A program made the translations under genes and the position numbers. 64,000 nucleotides of DNA from Methylosinus sp. C49 (GTDB lineage Bacteria > Pseudomonadota > Alphaproteobacteria > Rhizobiales > Beijerinckiaceae): positions 1-64,000 of the forward strand of contig NZ_AP022332.1 in the NCBI RefSeq assembly GCF_009936375.1, in the 5' to 3' direction. A model generated the notes under the pieces. That model searched no databases and was not told the DNA's origin. It worked only from the letters and a program-made list of their open reading frames with translations. Below are positions 41,715 through 51,327 of this stretch, in pieces (within the stretch, counting starts at the first letter, position 1; each line of letters begins with the position of its first letter).

Positions 41715-44417
41715 TCACGCCACAGCGGCGCTGCGCGGCGGCTCGGGAATGGGAAAACGCAGCACGATTCGCGTGCCCTTGCGGCGGACGGCCGGGCTCT
41801 GCGCGACGATGGAGCCGCCCATCGCCTCGACGAGGCCGCGGCAGATGGAGAGGCCGAGGCCGGCGCCGGCCTTGCGGCCGTCGACGCGCCCGCCGCGATA
41901 GAATTTCTCGAAAATGCGCTCGAGATCGGCCGGCTTCACGCCCGGCCCTTCATCGGTCACGGTGAGCAGCAGCTCGGAGCCGTCGCGACGCGCATAGATC
42001 GCAGCCGGGCCGCCGCCATATTTATGCGCATTGTCGAGCAGATTGAACACGATCTGCCCCAGCAGGCCGGCGTCGCCGCGAATCGCCGGAAGATCGGGCG
42101 CGAGGCTCGCCGAAACCTTCAGCTGCGGAAACTCCTTGCGGCTGCGCTCCATCGCGGCGCGCACGGCGTCGCCGACATCGACGAGCTCTCGGCGCGGCGC
42201 CAGGGCGCCCGATTCGATGCGCGACATATCGAGCAGATTGACGACGAAGCGCGACAGACGCGCCGCCTCCTCCTCTATGGAGACGAGCAGATCGAGCCGA
42301 TCCGTATCGGCGAGCCGATCGCCGAGCTGGCGCAGGCTGGTGACGGCGCCGGTGATAGAGGCGAGCGGCGTGCGCAGATCATGCGAGAGCGAGGCGAGCA
42401 GAGTGGTGCGCAAGCGCTCGTTCTCCTCGAGCGCGGCGGCGCGCACCGATTCCCCCACCAGCAGCGCGCGATCGACGGCGATGGCGGTCTGCTCGAGAAT
42501 CGCCGTCAGCATGCGCTCATTCTGCGCCGAAGGCGTCTCTTGCGCATTCTTGGGCTCGAGGCCGATCACCGCCACGACGCCGCGCGTCGTCGCCAGCGGA
42601 CGAAAGGCGAAACGAATGTTGGGCAGCGTGCCGCTGCGCAATCCCGCCGGCTCGGCGCGCTCATAGGCCCAGCGCGCGGCGCCCGCCTCCTTCGCGTCCA
42701 GCTGGTCGATCGGCGGCCAAGCGGCGGCGATCGTCAGCTCGCCGTCGTCCGGCGCCAGAAGCACCGCGCTCTTGGCGTCGAGCGCCTTTTGCGCATGCAT
42801 GGCGGCGGCCCACATCACCTCGTCGAGCGAAGCCGCGCTCGACAATTTGCGCGAGAACTCGAACAGCGATTGCGCCGCCTCCGCCCGCGCGCGCATGGCG
42901 CGCGATTGCTCGCGCACGCGGCCGGCGAGCGTGCCCGTCACTATGGCGACGAAAGTGTAGACGAGCAGCGACAGAAACTCATGCGCCTGCGAGATGGTGA
43001 ATTCATAGCGCGGATCGACGAAAAAGAAATCGAAAGCGAAGAACGAAAGAATGGACGCAGCGACCGCCGACCATACGCCGGCGGCGAGCGCGCAGAACAC
43101 GACCGAGGCGAGAAAGATCATCCCGAGATTGGGAAGATGCAGCCATACGTCGAGCGGCCAGGCGACGAGCGTGGCGAAAGCGACGGAGGCGAGCGTCGCG
43201 CCGACGCCGCGCCAGAACTCGCCATTGGTCGCAAGCGCCTTGCGCGGCCGCGGCTCCTCCTCGGCCTTCGCGCGGCTCTCGGTGATGACCTGCACAGCGA
43301 TGTCGTCCGAGCGCCGCACGATCTCGTCGGTCAGAGATTTCCGCCACAGCCGCGCCAGCAGCCCGGCGCGCGAACGGCCGACGACGATCTGCGTGATATT
43401 CTCGCGCCGCGCGAATCTCAGCGCCTCGCCGGCGAGATCATGGCCAAAGACGCGCTCGACCGTTCCGCCGAGACGCTCGGCGAGCCGCAATGCTTCGTCG
43501 ACGCGCCGCGCGCGCTCGGCGTCCTGCTCCTCTTCTCCCGCGCGTTCGAGATGCAGCGCGATCCATGGCGCATTGAGCCCGGTCGCGAGGCGCGCGCCGG
43601 CGCGTACGACGAATTCCGACAGACGATCGGAGCCGACGCAGACGAGCAGCCGCTCCGACGTCGCCCATGGCCCTTCTATCGCGCTCTGCCGCAGATAATC
43701 GACCATCTGATCGTCGACGCGCTCGGCCGTGCGACGCAGCGCCAGCTCTCGCAACGCCGTGAGATTGCGCGGCGTGAAAAAATTCTGCACGGCGCGGCGC
43801 GCCATGTCCGGCACATAGACCTTGCCTTCATTCAAGCGCTGCAGCAGCTCGTCCGGCGTCACATCGACGAGCACGACATCGGCGGCGTCCTGCAGCACGC
43901 GATCGGGAACCGTCTCGCGCACGGCGACGCCGGCGATGCGCGAGACGACATCGGCGAGACTCTCGAGATGCTGAATATTGAGCGCGGTCCACACATCGAC
44001 GCCGGTGTCGAGCAGCTCCTCGACATCCTGCCAGCGCTTCGGGTGACGGCTGTCCGGCGCATTGGTGTGCGCGAGCTCGTCGACGACGATGAGCGCGGGA
44101 TGACGCGCGAGCGCGGCGTCGACGTCGAACTCCTCGAGCGTGCGGCCGCGATATTCGATCTTGCGGCGCGGCAGAATCTCGAGGCCTTCCGTCAGCGCCT
44201 CTGTTTCGCAGCGTCCGTGCGTCTCGACGAGGCCGATGACGATATCGACGCCATCGGCCTTCAACGCGCGGGCGCGGGCGAGCATGGCGTAGGTCTTGCC
44301 GACGCCCGGCGCCGCGCCGAGAAACACGCGCAGCTTGCCGCGCTTCTCGCGATCGGCGAGCGCGAGCAACGCGTCCGGGTCCGGCCGACGTTCGAATTCG
44401 CTTCCCGTCTCGGCCAT
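41715..44417 (-). CDS. kdpD: Sensor histidine kinase KdpD, orphan
   Basis: A 900-residue sensor of potassium limitation. The N-terminal KdpD domain has Walker A GAAPGVGKTYAML and the motif LVETHGRCETEAL. A Usp-like domain follows (VCVGSDRLSEFVVRAGARLA). Then come four closely spaced membrane helices (DUF4118), a GAF domain, and the kinase core with SHDLRTPLASITGAV (H-box), NAHKYGGGP (N-box) and DEGPGVKPADLERIFEKFYR. ATG at 44417 is chosen; GAGAGAG lies upstream. No kdpE, kdpA, kdpB or kdpC is adjacent on either side within the window. Confidence 0.93.
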   Translation of the reverse strand: MAETGSEFERRPDPDALLALADREKRGKLRVFLGAAPGVGKTYAMLARARALKADGVDIVIGLVETHGRCETEALTEGLEILPRRKIEYRGRTLEEFDVDAALARHPALIVVDELAHTNAPDSRHPKRWQDVEELLDTGVDVWTALNIQHLESLADVVSRIAGVAVRETVPDRVLQDAADVVLVDVTPDELLQRLNEGKVYVPDMARRAVQNFFTPRNLTALRELALRRTAERVDDQMVDYLRQSAIEGPWATSERLLVCVGSDRLSEFVVRAGARLATGLNAPWIALHLERAGEEEQDAERARRVDEALRLAERLGGTVERVFGHDLAGEALRFARRENITQIVVGRSRAGLLARLWRKSLTDEIVRRSDDIAVQVITESRAKAEEEPRPRKALATNGEFWRGVGATLASVAFATLVAWPLDVWLHLPNLGMIFLASVVFCALAAGVWSAVAASILSFFAFDFFFVDPRYEFTISQAHEFLSLLVYTFVAIVTGTLAGRVREQSRAMRARAEAAQSLFEFSRKLSSAASLDEVMWAAAMHAQKALDAKSAVLLAPDDGELTIAAAWPPIDQLDAKEAGAARWAYERAEPAGLRSGTLPNIRFAFRPLATTRGVVAVIGLEPKNAQETPSAQNERMLTAILEQTAIAVDRALLVGESVRAAALEENERLRTTLLASLSHDLRTPLASITGAVTSLRQLGDRLADTDRLDLLVSIEEEAARLSRFVVNLLDMSRIESGALAPRRELVDVGDAVRAAMERSRKEFPQLKVSASLAPDLPAIRGDAGLLGQIVFNLLDNAHKYGGGPAAIYARRDGSELLLTVTDEGPGVKPADLERIFEKFYRGGRVDGRKAGAGLGLSICRGLVEAMGGSIVAQSPAVRRKGTRIVLRFPIPEPPRSAAVA

Positions 44418-44614
44418 TTTCGTCGGCTCTCTCGCGCGCTGCGTCGCCACAAAATGCGGGAGGCACGCCGTCCGCGCAAGCGCGGACACGGCGAAATCTC
44501 GCGCTCACGCCCGATCTTTACGAAGCCCTTATGCGCCTCCCGCAAATCGCGAATGGCTTCCTTACGGCGAGGCGACGCATCGTGCCCCGTCCGAGCTTGT
44601 AAAGGAGACGAGGC

Positions 44615-44836
44615 ATGTTTCAGATCATCAGCGCGGCGATCGCCGGCTCTGCGCTCACTGTCGCCTATGCCGCGGCCTGGCGCATCTATCGAAGCGCCTG
44701 GGAGCGCAAGGCGACGCCCGCGCTCGTCCCAAAACCCGCGCCCCGTGCGGGAGCCTTCATCCTGCTGCTGCGCCGCCGCCGTCCGATGAAGGCCCGCCAC
44801 TCCGGCCAGCGCGGCGGATATCTCGCAAAGGCATGA
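44615..44836 (+). CDS. Small membrane protein
   Basis: A 73-residue protein with one N-terminal hydrophobic helix ([20 protein letters not shown]) and a basic remainder. A strong AAGGAGACGAGG stands just before the ATG, which supports translation. Divergent from kdpD across about 200 nt, so it could share its promoter region. No similarity recognised; not clearly KdpF. Confidence 0.65.
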   Translation: MFQIISAAIAGSALTVAYAAAWRIYRSAWERKATPALVPKPAPRAGAFILLLRRRRPMKARHSGQRGGYLAKA

Positions 44837-44933
44837 TATCGCGGAGCGCAGGCGCCGCGATGCGCCGCCCTCTTCCGTCCGGCGACGCGAGGCCCTATTG
44901 AAGAGCCGACCTCAAATTGTCCCGGACCACAGG

Positions 44934-46208
44934 ATGAATGTTCTCCTCATCGGCTCCGGCGGCCGCGAGCATGCGATCGCCCGGGCGTTCTCGAAAAGCG
45001 CGCTTCTCGCTCGGCTCTACGCCGCGCCCGGCAATCCGGGCGTCGCAGAGATAGCGGAGCTCGCGCCTCTCGATGTTTCGGATCACGCCGCCGTCGCGGC
45101 CTTCTGCGCGCAAAAAAGCATAGAGCTCGTCGTCGTCGGGCCGGAGCAGCCGCTCGTCGAAGGGCTCGCCGATTTCTTGCGCGCAAAGGGAGTCGCGGTC
45201 TTCGGCCCGTCCAAGGCCGCGGCGCAGCTCGAAGGCTCGAAGGGATTCGTCAAGGATCTCTGCCGCGCCAACGCCATTCCCACCGCCGATTATCAGCGCT
45301 TCGACGATGAGGCGAAAGCGCTCGCCTATCTGCGCGCGAAGGGCGCGCCGATCGTGGTGAAGGCCGACGGCCTCGCCGCCGGCAAAGGCGTCGTCGTCGC
45401 CGAGACTCTCGAAGAAGCCGAGGAGGCGGTCACGGCCATGTTTTCCGGCGCCTTCGGCAAATCGGGCGCGGAAGTCGTCATAGAGGAGAAGCTCGAGGGC
45501 GAGGAGGCCTCCTTCTTCGTGATCTGCGACGGCGAGCGAGCGCTCCCTTTCACATCGGCGCAGGATCACAAGCGCGTCGGCGAGGGCGACACGGGGCCGA
45601 ACACGGGCGGAATGGGCGCCTATTCGCCGGCGCCCGCCTTCACGCCACAGATCGAGGCGCGCGTGATGCGCGAGATCGTCGCGCCGACTCTGCGCGCGAT
45701 GCGCGAGATGGGCGCGCCGTTTCAGGGCGTTCTCTTCGTCGGGCTGATGCTGACCAAGGATGGGCCGAAGCTCATCGAGTTCAATGTGCGCTTCGGCGAT
45801 CCAGAGACGCAAGTGATGCTGCCGCGCCTCGAGGACGATCTGCTGGAGCTGATGCGCGCCGCCGCCATAGGCGCGCTGCCGGAGAAGCCGCTGCGCTTCT
45901 CGCGACAGACCGCGCTCACCGTGGTGCTGGCGGCGAAAGGCTATCCGGGAACGCCACTGACGGGCTCGGCGATAAAAGGCCTCGCGCGCGCCGGCGAGAT
46001 CGACGGCGTCATCGTCACCCATGCGGGCACGCGGCGCGAGGGCGACGCGCTCGTGGCCGCCGGCGGACGCGTGCTCAATGTCACCGCGCTCGGCGACACG
46101 GCGCAGGCGGCGCAAGCGCTCGCCTATCGCGGCGTCGACGCCATAGACTGGCCCGAAGGATTTTGTCGCCGCGACATAGGCTGGCGCGCAATCGAGCGCG
46201 AAACATGA
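44934..46208 (+). CDS. purD: Phosphoribosylamine-glycine ligase
   Basis: A 424-residue ATP-grasp enzyme forming glycinamide ribonucleotide in purine synthesis. N-terminus [22 protein letters not shown]-grasp segments [20 protein letters not shown] and [20 protein letters not shown], and [17 protein letters not shown] with metal ligands. Start at 44934 matches the family; the frame stays open 12 codons upstream. Confidence 0.96.
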   Translation: MNVLLIGSGGREHAIARAFSKSALLARLYAAPGNPGVAEIAELAPLDVSDHAAVAAFCAQKSIELVVVGPEQPLVEGLADFLRAKGVAVFGPSKAAAQLEGSKGFVKDLCRANAIPTADYQRFDDEAKALAYLRAKGAPIVVKADGLAAGKGVVVAETLEEAEEAVTAMFSGAFGKSGAEVVIEEKLEGEEASFFVICDGERALPFTSAQDHKRVGEGDTGPNTGGMGAYSPAPAFTPQIEARVMREIVAPTLRAMREMGAPFQGVLFVGLMLTKDGPKLIEFNVRFGDPETQVMLPRLEDDLLELMRAAAIGALPEKPLRFSRQTALTVVLAAKGYPGTPLTGSAIKGLARAGEIDGVIVTHAGTRREGDALVAAGGRVLNVTALGDTAQAAQALAYRGVDAIDWPEGFCRRDIGWRAIERET

Positions 46209-46229
46209 AGCGCAAGACGAGGAGGCCGC

Positions 46230-47039
46230 ATGGACAAGATCGCGCCCAATCTCACCGGCGTGCCGGAAACAATGTTGTGGACGCTGCACAATCGCGCCGG
46301 CGAGGCGTTGCGGCCAAACGGATTGCTGCATGATCCGCAGCTCGTCGAAATCTATCGCGCGCTCGACTATGATTATGAGGCGAGCTTCGGCAAGGCGCAG
46401 CCCTCGCACGCCAATCGCGCCGTCGTCTTCGACAATGCGCTGCGCGCCTTTTTGGCGGCGCATCCAGACGGCGTGATCGTCAATCTCGGCGAAGGATTGG
46501 AGACCCACAGATTCCGCGTGGCCGATGCGGGCGAGGCGCTGTGGATCACCGTCGATCTGCCGGAATCGATCGCCATACGCGAGCGCTTCATAAAACCCGA
46601 CGAGCGCCATCGCCATGTGGCGCTGAGCGCGCTCGACCGCCGCTGGTTCGACGAGGTTCCGCAAGGACGCCCCGTCTTCATCACGGCGCAAGGGCTGTTC
46701 ATGTATCTTCCGCCGGAGGAAACCGCATCGCTGCTGCGCGACATGGCGCAGCGCTTTCCGAAAGCGACCCTCTTGTTCGACCATGTGCCGCGCTGGCTCT
46801 CGAGAGAGACGCTGAAGGGCCGCAAGCTCACGCCGAATTTCACCATTCCGCCCATGCCCTGGGGCGTCGACCGCAGCGAGATCGCGCCCACATTGCGAAG
46901 CTGGGCGGCGATCGAGACGGTGGATCATTTCGACTATCGATTCTATCGCGGATGGCGCGCGCTGCTGTTCGGAGGGCTATTGCGCCTCCCATTTTTCCGC
47001 GAGCGCATGCCCGCGATCACGCGCGTGACCTTCGCCTGA
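46230..47039 (+). CDS. LCMT/COG3315-type SAM-dependent methyltransferase
   Basis: A 269-residue class I methyltransferase of the leucine-carboxyl-methyltransferase-like group. The SAM site is GVIVNLGEGLETHRFRV, then WITVDLPESIAIRERF and FITAQGLFMYLPPEET, which are characteristic. Family members often methylate carboxyls in secondary metabolism; the substrate here is unknown. GAGGAGG precedes the ATG, 21 nt after purD, so it may be cotranscribed. Confidence 0.85.
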   Translation: MDKIAPNLTGVPETMLWTLHNRAGEALRPNGLLHDPQLVEIYRALDYDYEASFGKAQPSHANRAVVFDNALRAFLAAHPDGVIVNLGEGLETHRFRVADAGEALWITVDLPESIAIRERFIKPDERHRHVALSALDRRWFDEVPQGRPVFITAQGLFMYLPPEETASLLRDMAQRFPKATLLFDHVPRWLSRETLKGRKLTPNFTIPPMPWGVDRSEIAPTLRSWAAIETVDHFDYRFYRGWRALLFGGLLRLPFFRERMPAITRVTFA

Positions 47040-47098
47040 CCGGCGGCCGCGCGCCAGCAAAGGCTTGACAGCCGTGAGCGACTGCCGATTATGCCGCA

Positions 47099-47506
47099 AT
47101 GATGAAGCAAAAGCGGCGATTCAGCGAATGGCGGCTCCCGAATTTCGGGCGCATCGCGGCGCTATTGGCCGTGCTGCTCGGACTGGCGATGAGCGCCGCA
47201 CCGGGCGTCGCCCAACGCGCGGCGCATAGCGACCAAGCCTCGCTCACCGCCGCGACGCAGGAGTTCTGCACGCTCTCGCGACATGCGTCGGGCAAAGGCC
47301 ATGACCCGACCGATGCGAGCTGCTGCTGCCTGCATCTGACGGCGCGGCGCGACGCGACGGTCTTCATCGCCATTCTGCTCGGCTTTGCGCCATTCCCTGC
47401 GCTCGACGCGCCCTCTTTCGCTGCGCGCTCGAACACGTCTCATCGCGCTGGCGTCGCTCAGCCGACGACGCCCTGGCTCTCGCGCGCGCCGCCTTTCCTT
47501 TCCTGA
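47099..47506 (+). CDS. DUF2946-like exported protein
   Basis: A 135-residue protein with an N-terminal membrane/signal segment (RIAALLAVLLGLAMSAAPGV), a Cys/His-rich middle (EFCTLSRH..., DASCCCLHL), a second hydrophobic segment (VFIAILLGFAPFPAL) and a Pro-rich end. The layout resembles DUF2946 proteins, which often sit just before TonB-dependent receptor genes and may bind metal. It lies 75 nt before such a receptor. The family call is tentative. Confidence 0.6.
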   Translation: MMKQKRRFSEWRLPNFGRIAALLAVLLGLAMSAAPGVAQRAAHSDQASLTAATQEFCTLSRHASGKGHDPTDASCCCLHLTARRDATVFIAILLGFAPFPALDAPSFAARSNTSHRAGVAQPTTPWLSRAPPFLS

Positions 47507-47581
47507 ACGGTCCGATGCGGCTTCACCGCTACACCCTGTAGACCCGCGCGCGCTCATCGCCGCGCCAGGAGACAATTCGTC

Positions 47582-49876
47582 ATGACCAGAAGCATTCTCT
47601 CGCGCGGCGTTTCGGCCGGCGCGCTCCTCATCGCGTCTCTTTCCTCCGCCATGGCGCAAGAGGCGTTGCCCTCCATCGACGTCGCCGGCGAAGGCGCCCC
47701 GCGCGACGCGGGACAAAAAGCCACCGCCCCGGGATTTTCTCCCGAGAAAAAAGCGCTGCCCGTCTATCGCGATCCGACCGGCCAGACCTTCACCACCGTC
47801 AAGAGCGAGGATTTCAAGACCTCGCCGCTCGTCACCATCGGCGATCTCGTCCAATACAGCCCCGGCGTCTCCTTCAAGCAGGGCAATGGCCCGCGCGACA
47901 TGACGCTCTCCATCCGCGGCTCCGGCGCGCGCGTCGGCGGCGCCATGCGCAATATCGTGCTGCTCGAGGACGGCTTCACCATGACGCAGCCGGACGGTTT
48001 CTCGCGCACCGATTCCACCGATCCGCACGCCTATGCCGGCGTCGACGTCTATCGCGGCCCCTCCTCCGCGCTGTTCGGCAATTGGGCCAATGGCGGCGCC
48101 ATCAACTTCCGCACCCGCACCGGCGCGGAGATCGACGGCGTGGAGACCGGCCACGAGGCCGGCAGCTTCGGCTATCTCACCAATTACACCGCCATCGGCA
48201 AGAAATACGGTGATTTCGACATCGCCGTCTTCGCCAGCGACGCACGCGGCGAGGGCTCCACGACCCACACAGATTTCAACACGCAGACGGTGAATCTGAA
48301 GGCGAGCTACGAGGCGACGCCGACCGATCGCTTCACCTTCAAATGGGTCCATAATCAGCTCTACGGCAATGTGCCGGCGCGCATGTCGCTCAACCAATTC
48401 TATTTCAATCCCTATCAGCGCGGCTGTTACGGGTTGCCGACGCCCGCCACCGCGATCAGCCGCAGCCTCTGCGGACAGACGGCCGTCTTCCTCAACGGAA
48501 CAAATGGCGCGACCGCGCAAGTCTCCGCGCTGCAATCGGGCTGGCATCGCAACGACCGGCGCGACATGCTGGGCCTGCGCTGGGAGCACGACATAGACGC
48601 GCAGACGGTGCTGCGCACGCAATTCATCTATGACGACAAGGATTTCTATCAGCCGATCGACACGCCGGTCACTTATGGCGACGCGCCCTCGATCAACATA
48701 TCGTCCGACCTCACCCATCACGGCGCGCTGCAGGGCCAGCAGCTGACCAGCAATTTCGGCGTCTGGTACAATCGCGCGCGCTTCACCACCTATTCGCAAA
48801 ATCTGCTCGGCTGGGGCAATGGCGATCTCGGGCCGCTGCTCACCAATAAGCAGGAGGTCATGCATTCCAATCTCGGCGTGCGCTTCCGCGAGGAGCTGGA
48901 GCTCGCGCCGGATGTGACCGGCGTGATCGCGCTCGCGAGCGAGATGAGCAAGGTCGCAGCGCTGTCCTCGTCGGTCTCCTATCCCTCCGGCGCGCTGACC
49001 GCCGTGCCGGCCAATCGCACCTATTGGAATTTCGCGCCGGAAGCCTCGGTGACATGGCGGCCCGATCGCGAGTGGAAATTCTACGCGCGCGCCTCGAGCG
49101 GCTATGGAACGCCGCAATATGGCTTCCTCTTCGTCAATCAGCAGGGGCTCGACGGTAATAACACCGGCCTCAAATCGCAGCGCAACTCGGGCTTCGACGC
49201 CGGCTTCGACTGGACGCCGACAGAGACTCTGAAAGTCACGCTCAACGGCTTCTACGAATGGTATCAGAACGAGATGCTGACGCAGTCGCCGGGCAATGGC
49301 CTCAAGAACTACACCTATAATGCGCCGGGCTCGGCCCATCGCGGCGCGGAATTCCTGCTCGACTGGCGGCCTTTCGACGGATGGCGGCTGCTCGCCAATT
49401 ACTCCTACAATAATCAGATCTTCACGAGCTTCACCGAGCAGCGCGGGCCGAGCTCCTACTTCAACCGCGCCGGCTATAAAATCCCCGGCGTCGCTCCGCA
49501 TGAGCTGACGACGCGCATCGGCTATGATATTCCGCAAGGCGACTTCAAAGGCGTCGGCGCCTATTTGGAATATGTGCTGAAGAGCTCCTATTTCATCGAC
49601 AATGGCAATCAGCTCACCATACCGGGCTATGGCCTCGTCAATCTCAACCTGCATTATGATCGCGACGTGTCGATCGGCTTTCTGAAGAACATCTCCGCCT
49701 TTGTCGAGGTGCGCAATGTGTTCGACCGGACCTATGTCGCATCGGCGACGGTGATCTCCAACTCGCTCACTTCGGGATTTCAAAATCCCGGCTTCGTGCT
49801 CGCGCAAAATTCGACCGGCTCCATCTATGCGGGCCAGCCGCGCGCGATACAGGGCGGCGTGAAGTTCAAATTCTGA
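47582..49876 (+). CDS. TonB-dependent outer-membrane receptor
   Basis: A 764-residue receptor. Signal peptide to about residue 26 (LIASLSSAMAQ). A plug domain spans about 60-200 (PLVTIGDLVQYSPGVSFKQG; DMTLSIRGSGARVGGAM; VDVYRGPSSALFGNWANGG). A beta-barrel follows, ending in aromatic GGVKFKF as expected for outer-membrane insertion. AGGAGA lies before the ATG. A typical TonB box is not certain. Ligand unknown; the upstream Cys/His-rich protein could hint at a metal chelate. TonB itself is encoded at 50332. Confidence 0.92.
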   Translation: MTRSILSRGVSAGALLIASLSSAMAQEALPSIDVAGEGAPRDAGQKATAPGFSPEKKALPVYRDPTGQTFTTVKSEDFKTSPLVTIGDLVQYSPGVSFKQGNGPRDMTLSIRGSGARVGGAMRNIVLLEDGFTMTQPDGFSRTDSTDPHAYAGVDVYRGPSSALFGNWANGGAINFRTRTGAEIDGVETGHEAGSFGYLTNYTAIGKKYGDFDIAVFASDARGEGSTTHTDFNTQTVNLKASYEATPTDRFTFKWVHNQLYGNVPARMSLNQFYFNPYQRGCYGLPTPATAISRSLCGQTAVFLNGTNGATAQVSALQSGWHRNDRRDMLGLRWEHDIDAQTVLRTQFIYDDKDFYQPIDTPVTYGDAPSINISSDLTHHGALQGQQLTSNFGVWYNRARFTTYSQNLLGWGNGDLGPLLTNKQEVMHSNLGVRFREELELAPDVTGVIALASEMSKVAALSSSVSYPSGALTAVPANRTYWNFAPEASVTWRPDREWKFYARASSGYGTPQYGFLFVNQQGLDGNNTGLKSQRNSGFDAGFDWTPTETLKVTLNGFYEWYQNEMLTQSPGNGLKNYTYNAPGSAHRGAEFLLDWRPFDGWRLLANYSYNNQIFTSFTEQRGPSSYFNRAGYKIPGVAPHELTTRIGYDIPQGDFKGVGAYLEYVLKSSYFIDNGNQLTIPGYGLVNLNLHYDRDVSIGFLKNISAFVEVRNVFDRTYVASATVISNSLTSGFQNPGFVLAQNSTGSIYAGQPRAIQGGVKFKF

Positions 49877-49889
49877 GGCGAGGCCGGGG

Positions 49890-49920
49890 GCGGGGGAGGG
49901 GCGGCCGCGCCCTCCCCCGC
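49890..49920 (+). terminator. GC hairpin after the TonB receptor
   Basis: GCGGGGGAGGG (49890-49900) and CCCTCCCCCGC (49910-49920) form an 11-bp perfect stem starting 14 nt after the receptor stop. No T-run follows, so termination would be imperfect or Rho-assisted. Confidence 0.6.
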
Positions 49921-50331
49921 TTCCCGGACCGCTCGGCGCGAGCAGACGCTCACGCCCGTCTCAGAGCTGCGCTCACGCTCCGCGACAGCCCCCGTCTTCC
50001 CCCCAGCTTCGGAAATACTCCCGAGATGACGCGCGCCGCGGCGCCGGCTATTCTCGCTGCGGCGCAACGAACACCCCCTTCGAGCGGCGGAGCCGGCTCG
50101 AACGGGGGGTTGAACCTGCGGCCGGTTTCGTGTGATTGCTCTCTCGTCTCTTCTGGATCGTCGGCTCGATGACGCGCAGCTTTTTCATCGTCGCGCCCGG
50201 CGTCGCCGGAGATTCTCGCGGAACGGAGGCGGGCGGCGCGTCCTTCCTCGCAAAATCGCGCCTTTCAGGCGCAAAAGCGAAGCTCTCGCCGTCGTTTTTC
50301 CGCAATGCGGCGTTCGAATGTCGCTTCTGAC
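49921..50331. other. Intergenic with a second strong hairpin
   Basis: About 410 bp without a supportable gene. A bulged hairpin spans 50073-50110: ACCCCC plus TTCGAGC (50073-50085) pairs with GCTCGAA plus GGGGGT (50096-50110) with one extra C bulged. It could be a structured leader or repeat. The tonB promoter should lie right of it but was not recognised. Confidence 0.5.
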
Positions 50332-51327
50332 ATGAGCTTGAGAGCGGACCCGGCCGAACGTCTGACAACGCCGCCCGCGAGCGAGGCGCCTGCGAAGCGC
50401 CGGCTCGCGCCCATTATCTTGTCCGCGCTCATACATATTCTCGTCCTGGCGGCCTTTCTGCTCGAGCAATTGCTGCTGTCGAGCGAGAGCCCGACCACAG
50501 AGCAGGAAATTCCGCTGGAGGTCGTCGCCGAGGCGCCGCAACCTCCGCCGCCGCAGGAACCGCCGCCGCCGGAGCCCGAGAAGGAGGAGCCGAAGCCGGA
50601 GGAGAAGCAGAAGCAAAAGCCGCCGCCGCCGCAAAAGCTCGTCGACGACGAGAAGCCGGCCTTCGACGCGCCGCGCGCGCCGAATCAGGAGAAGGCCGAT
50701 CGCGACGCGCCGGATCAGGAGACCAAATCCGCCCGCCGCGAGCCGCCGAACGAGCAGCACGCCGCCAAGCCCGCGCAGGAAAAATCCGCCGATCCGCAAA
50801 AGCAGCAGGCGGCCGAGGCCGAGCTAGCGCCGGCCGCCCCCAAGGCGGAGGAGGACAAGGCCGACGCCGAGATCGTCGAGCAGGCGGAGCCGCAAAAGGA
50901 AGCGCGGATCGACGACAAGCAGGGCGAGGTCGAGATCAAGGCCTCGCCGGAGCCCAAGCCGAAATCCATCGCCGATCAGCTCGCTTCGCTGGAGCCGCTG
51001 CCGGACTTCAAGCTCTCCGGCTCCTCCAAGCCGGCGCCGGTCAGCGGCGGCACGGCGAAGACCACCTATCTCTCCGTGCTCTTCGGCCTCATCATGCGTC
51101 ATATGAATGTGCCGCCGTCCCTGCGCAACAAGACGACGCCCAATCACGGCGTCGTCGTGTTCTTCATCGACGAGGGCGGGCATCTCACCCATCAGGCGGT
51201 CTATCGCTCGAGCGGCTTCGCCGAGCTCGACAACGCCGCTCTCGCCGCCGTGCGACGCGCCGCGCCTTTCCCAGCGCCGCCCTATGGCCATCCGCGCGGC
51301 ATTCAATTTCACTTCGATCCGAAATGA
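50332..51327 (+). CDS. tonB: TonB energy-transducing protein
   Basis: A 331-residue TonB-family protein that couples the proton-motive force of ExbBD to outer-membrane receptors. One N-terminal membrane anchor (APIILSALIHILVLAAFLLE, with the conserved His) is followed by a long Pro/Glu/Lys-rich periplasm-spanning region (about 55-220). The C-terminal TonB domain contains HGVVVFFIDEGGHL, YRSSGFAELDNAALAAVRRA and FPAPP. No exbB or exbD adjacent. Start ATG at 50332 matches the conserved layout. The stop overlaps the next start (ATGA). Confidence 0.9.
   Translation: MSLRADPAERLTTPPASEAPAKRRLAPIILSALIHILVLAAFLLEQLLLSSESPTTEQEIPLEVVAEAPQPPPPQEPPPPEPEKEEPKPEEKQKQKPPPPQKLVDDEKPAFDAPRAPNQEKADRDAPDQETKSARREPPNEQHAAKPAQEKSADPQKQQAAEAELAPAAPKAEEDKADAEIVEQAEPQKEARIDDKQGEVEIKASPEPKPKSIADQLASLEPLPDFKLSGSSKPAPVSGGTAKTTYLSVLFGLIMRHMNVPPSLRNKTTPNHGVVVFFIDEGGHLTHQAVYRSSGFAELDNAALAAVRRAAPFPAPPYGHPRGIQFHFDPK

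Noticed and set aside
41706-44789. Very long open frame antisense to kdpD
   Set aside because: Low-complexity RRR/ARA-type translation, no start context, fully explained by the GC-rich third positions of kdpD.
47162-49807. Long open frame antisense to the TonB receptor
   Set aside because: No recognisable domain and composition typical of antisense shadows; the receptor has full family features.
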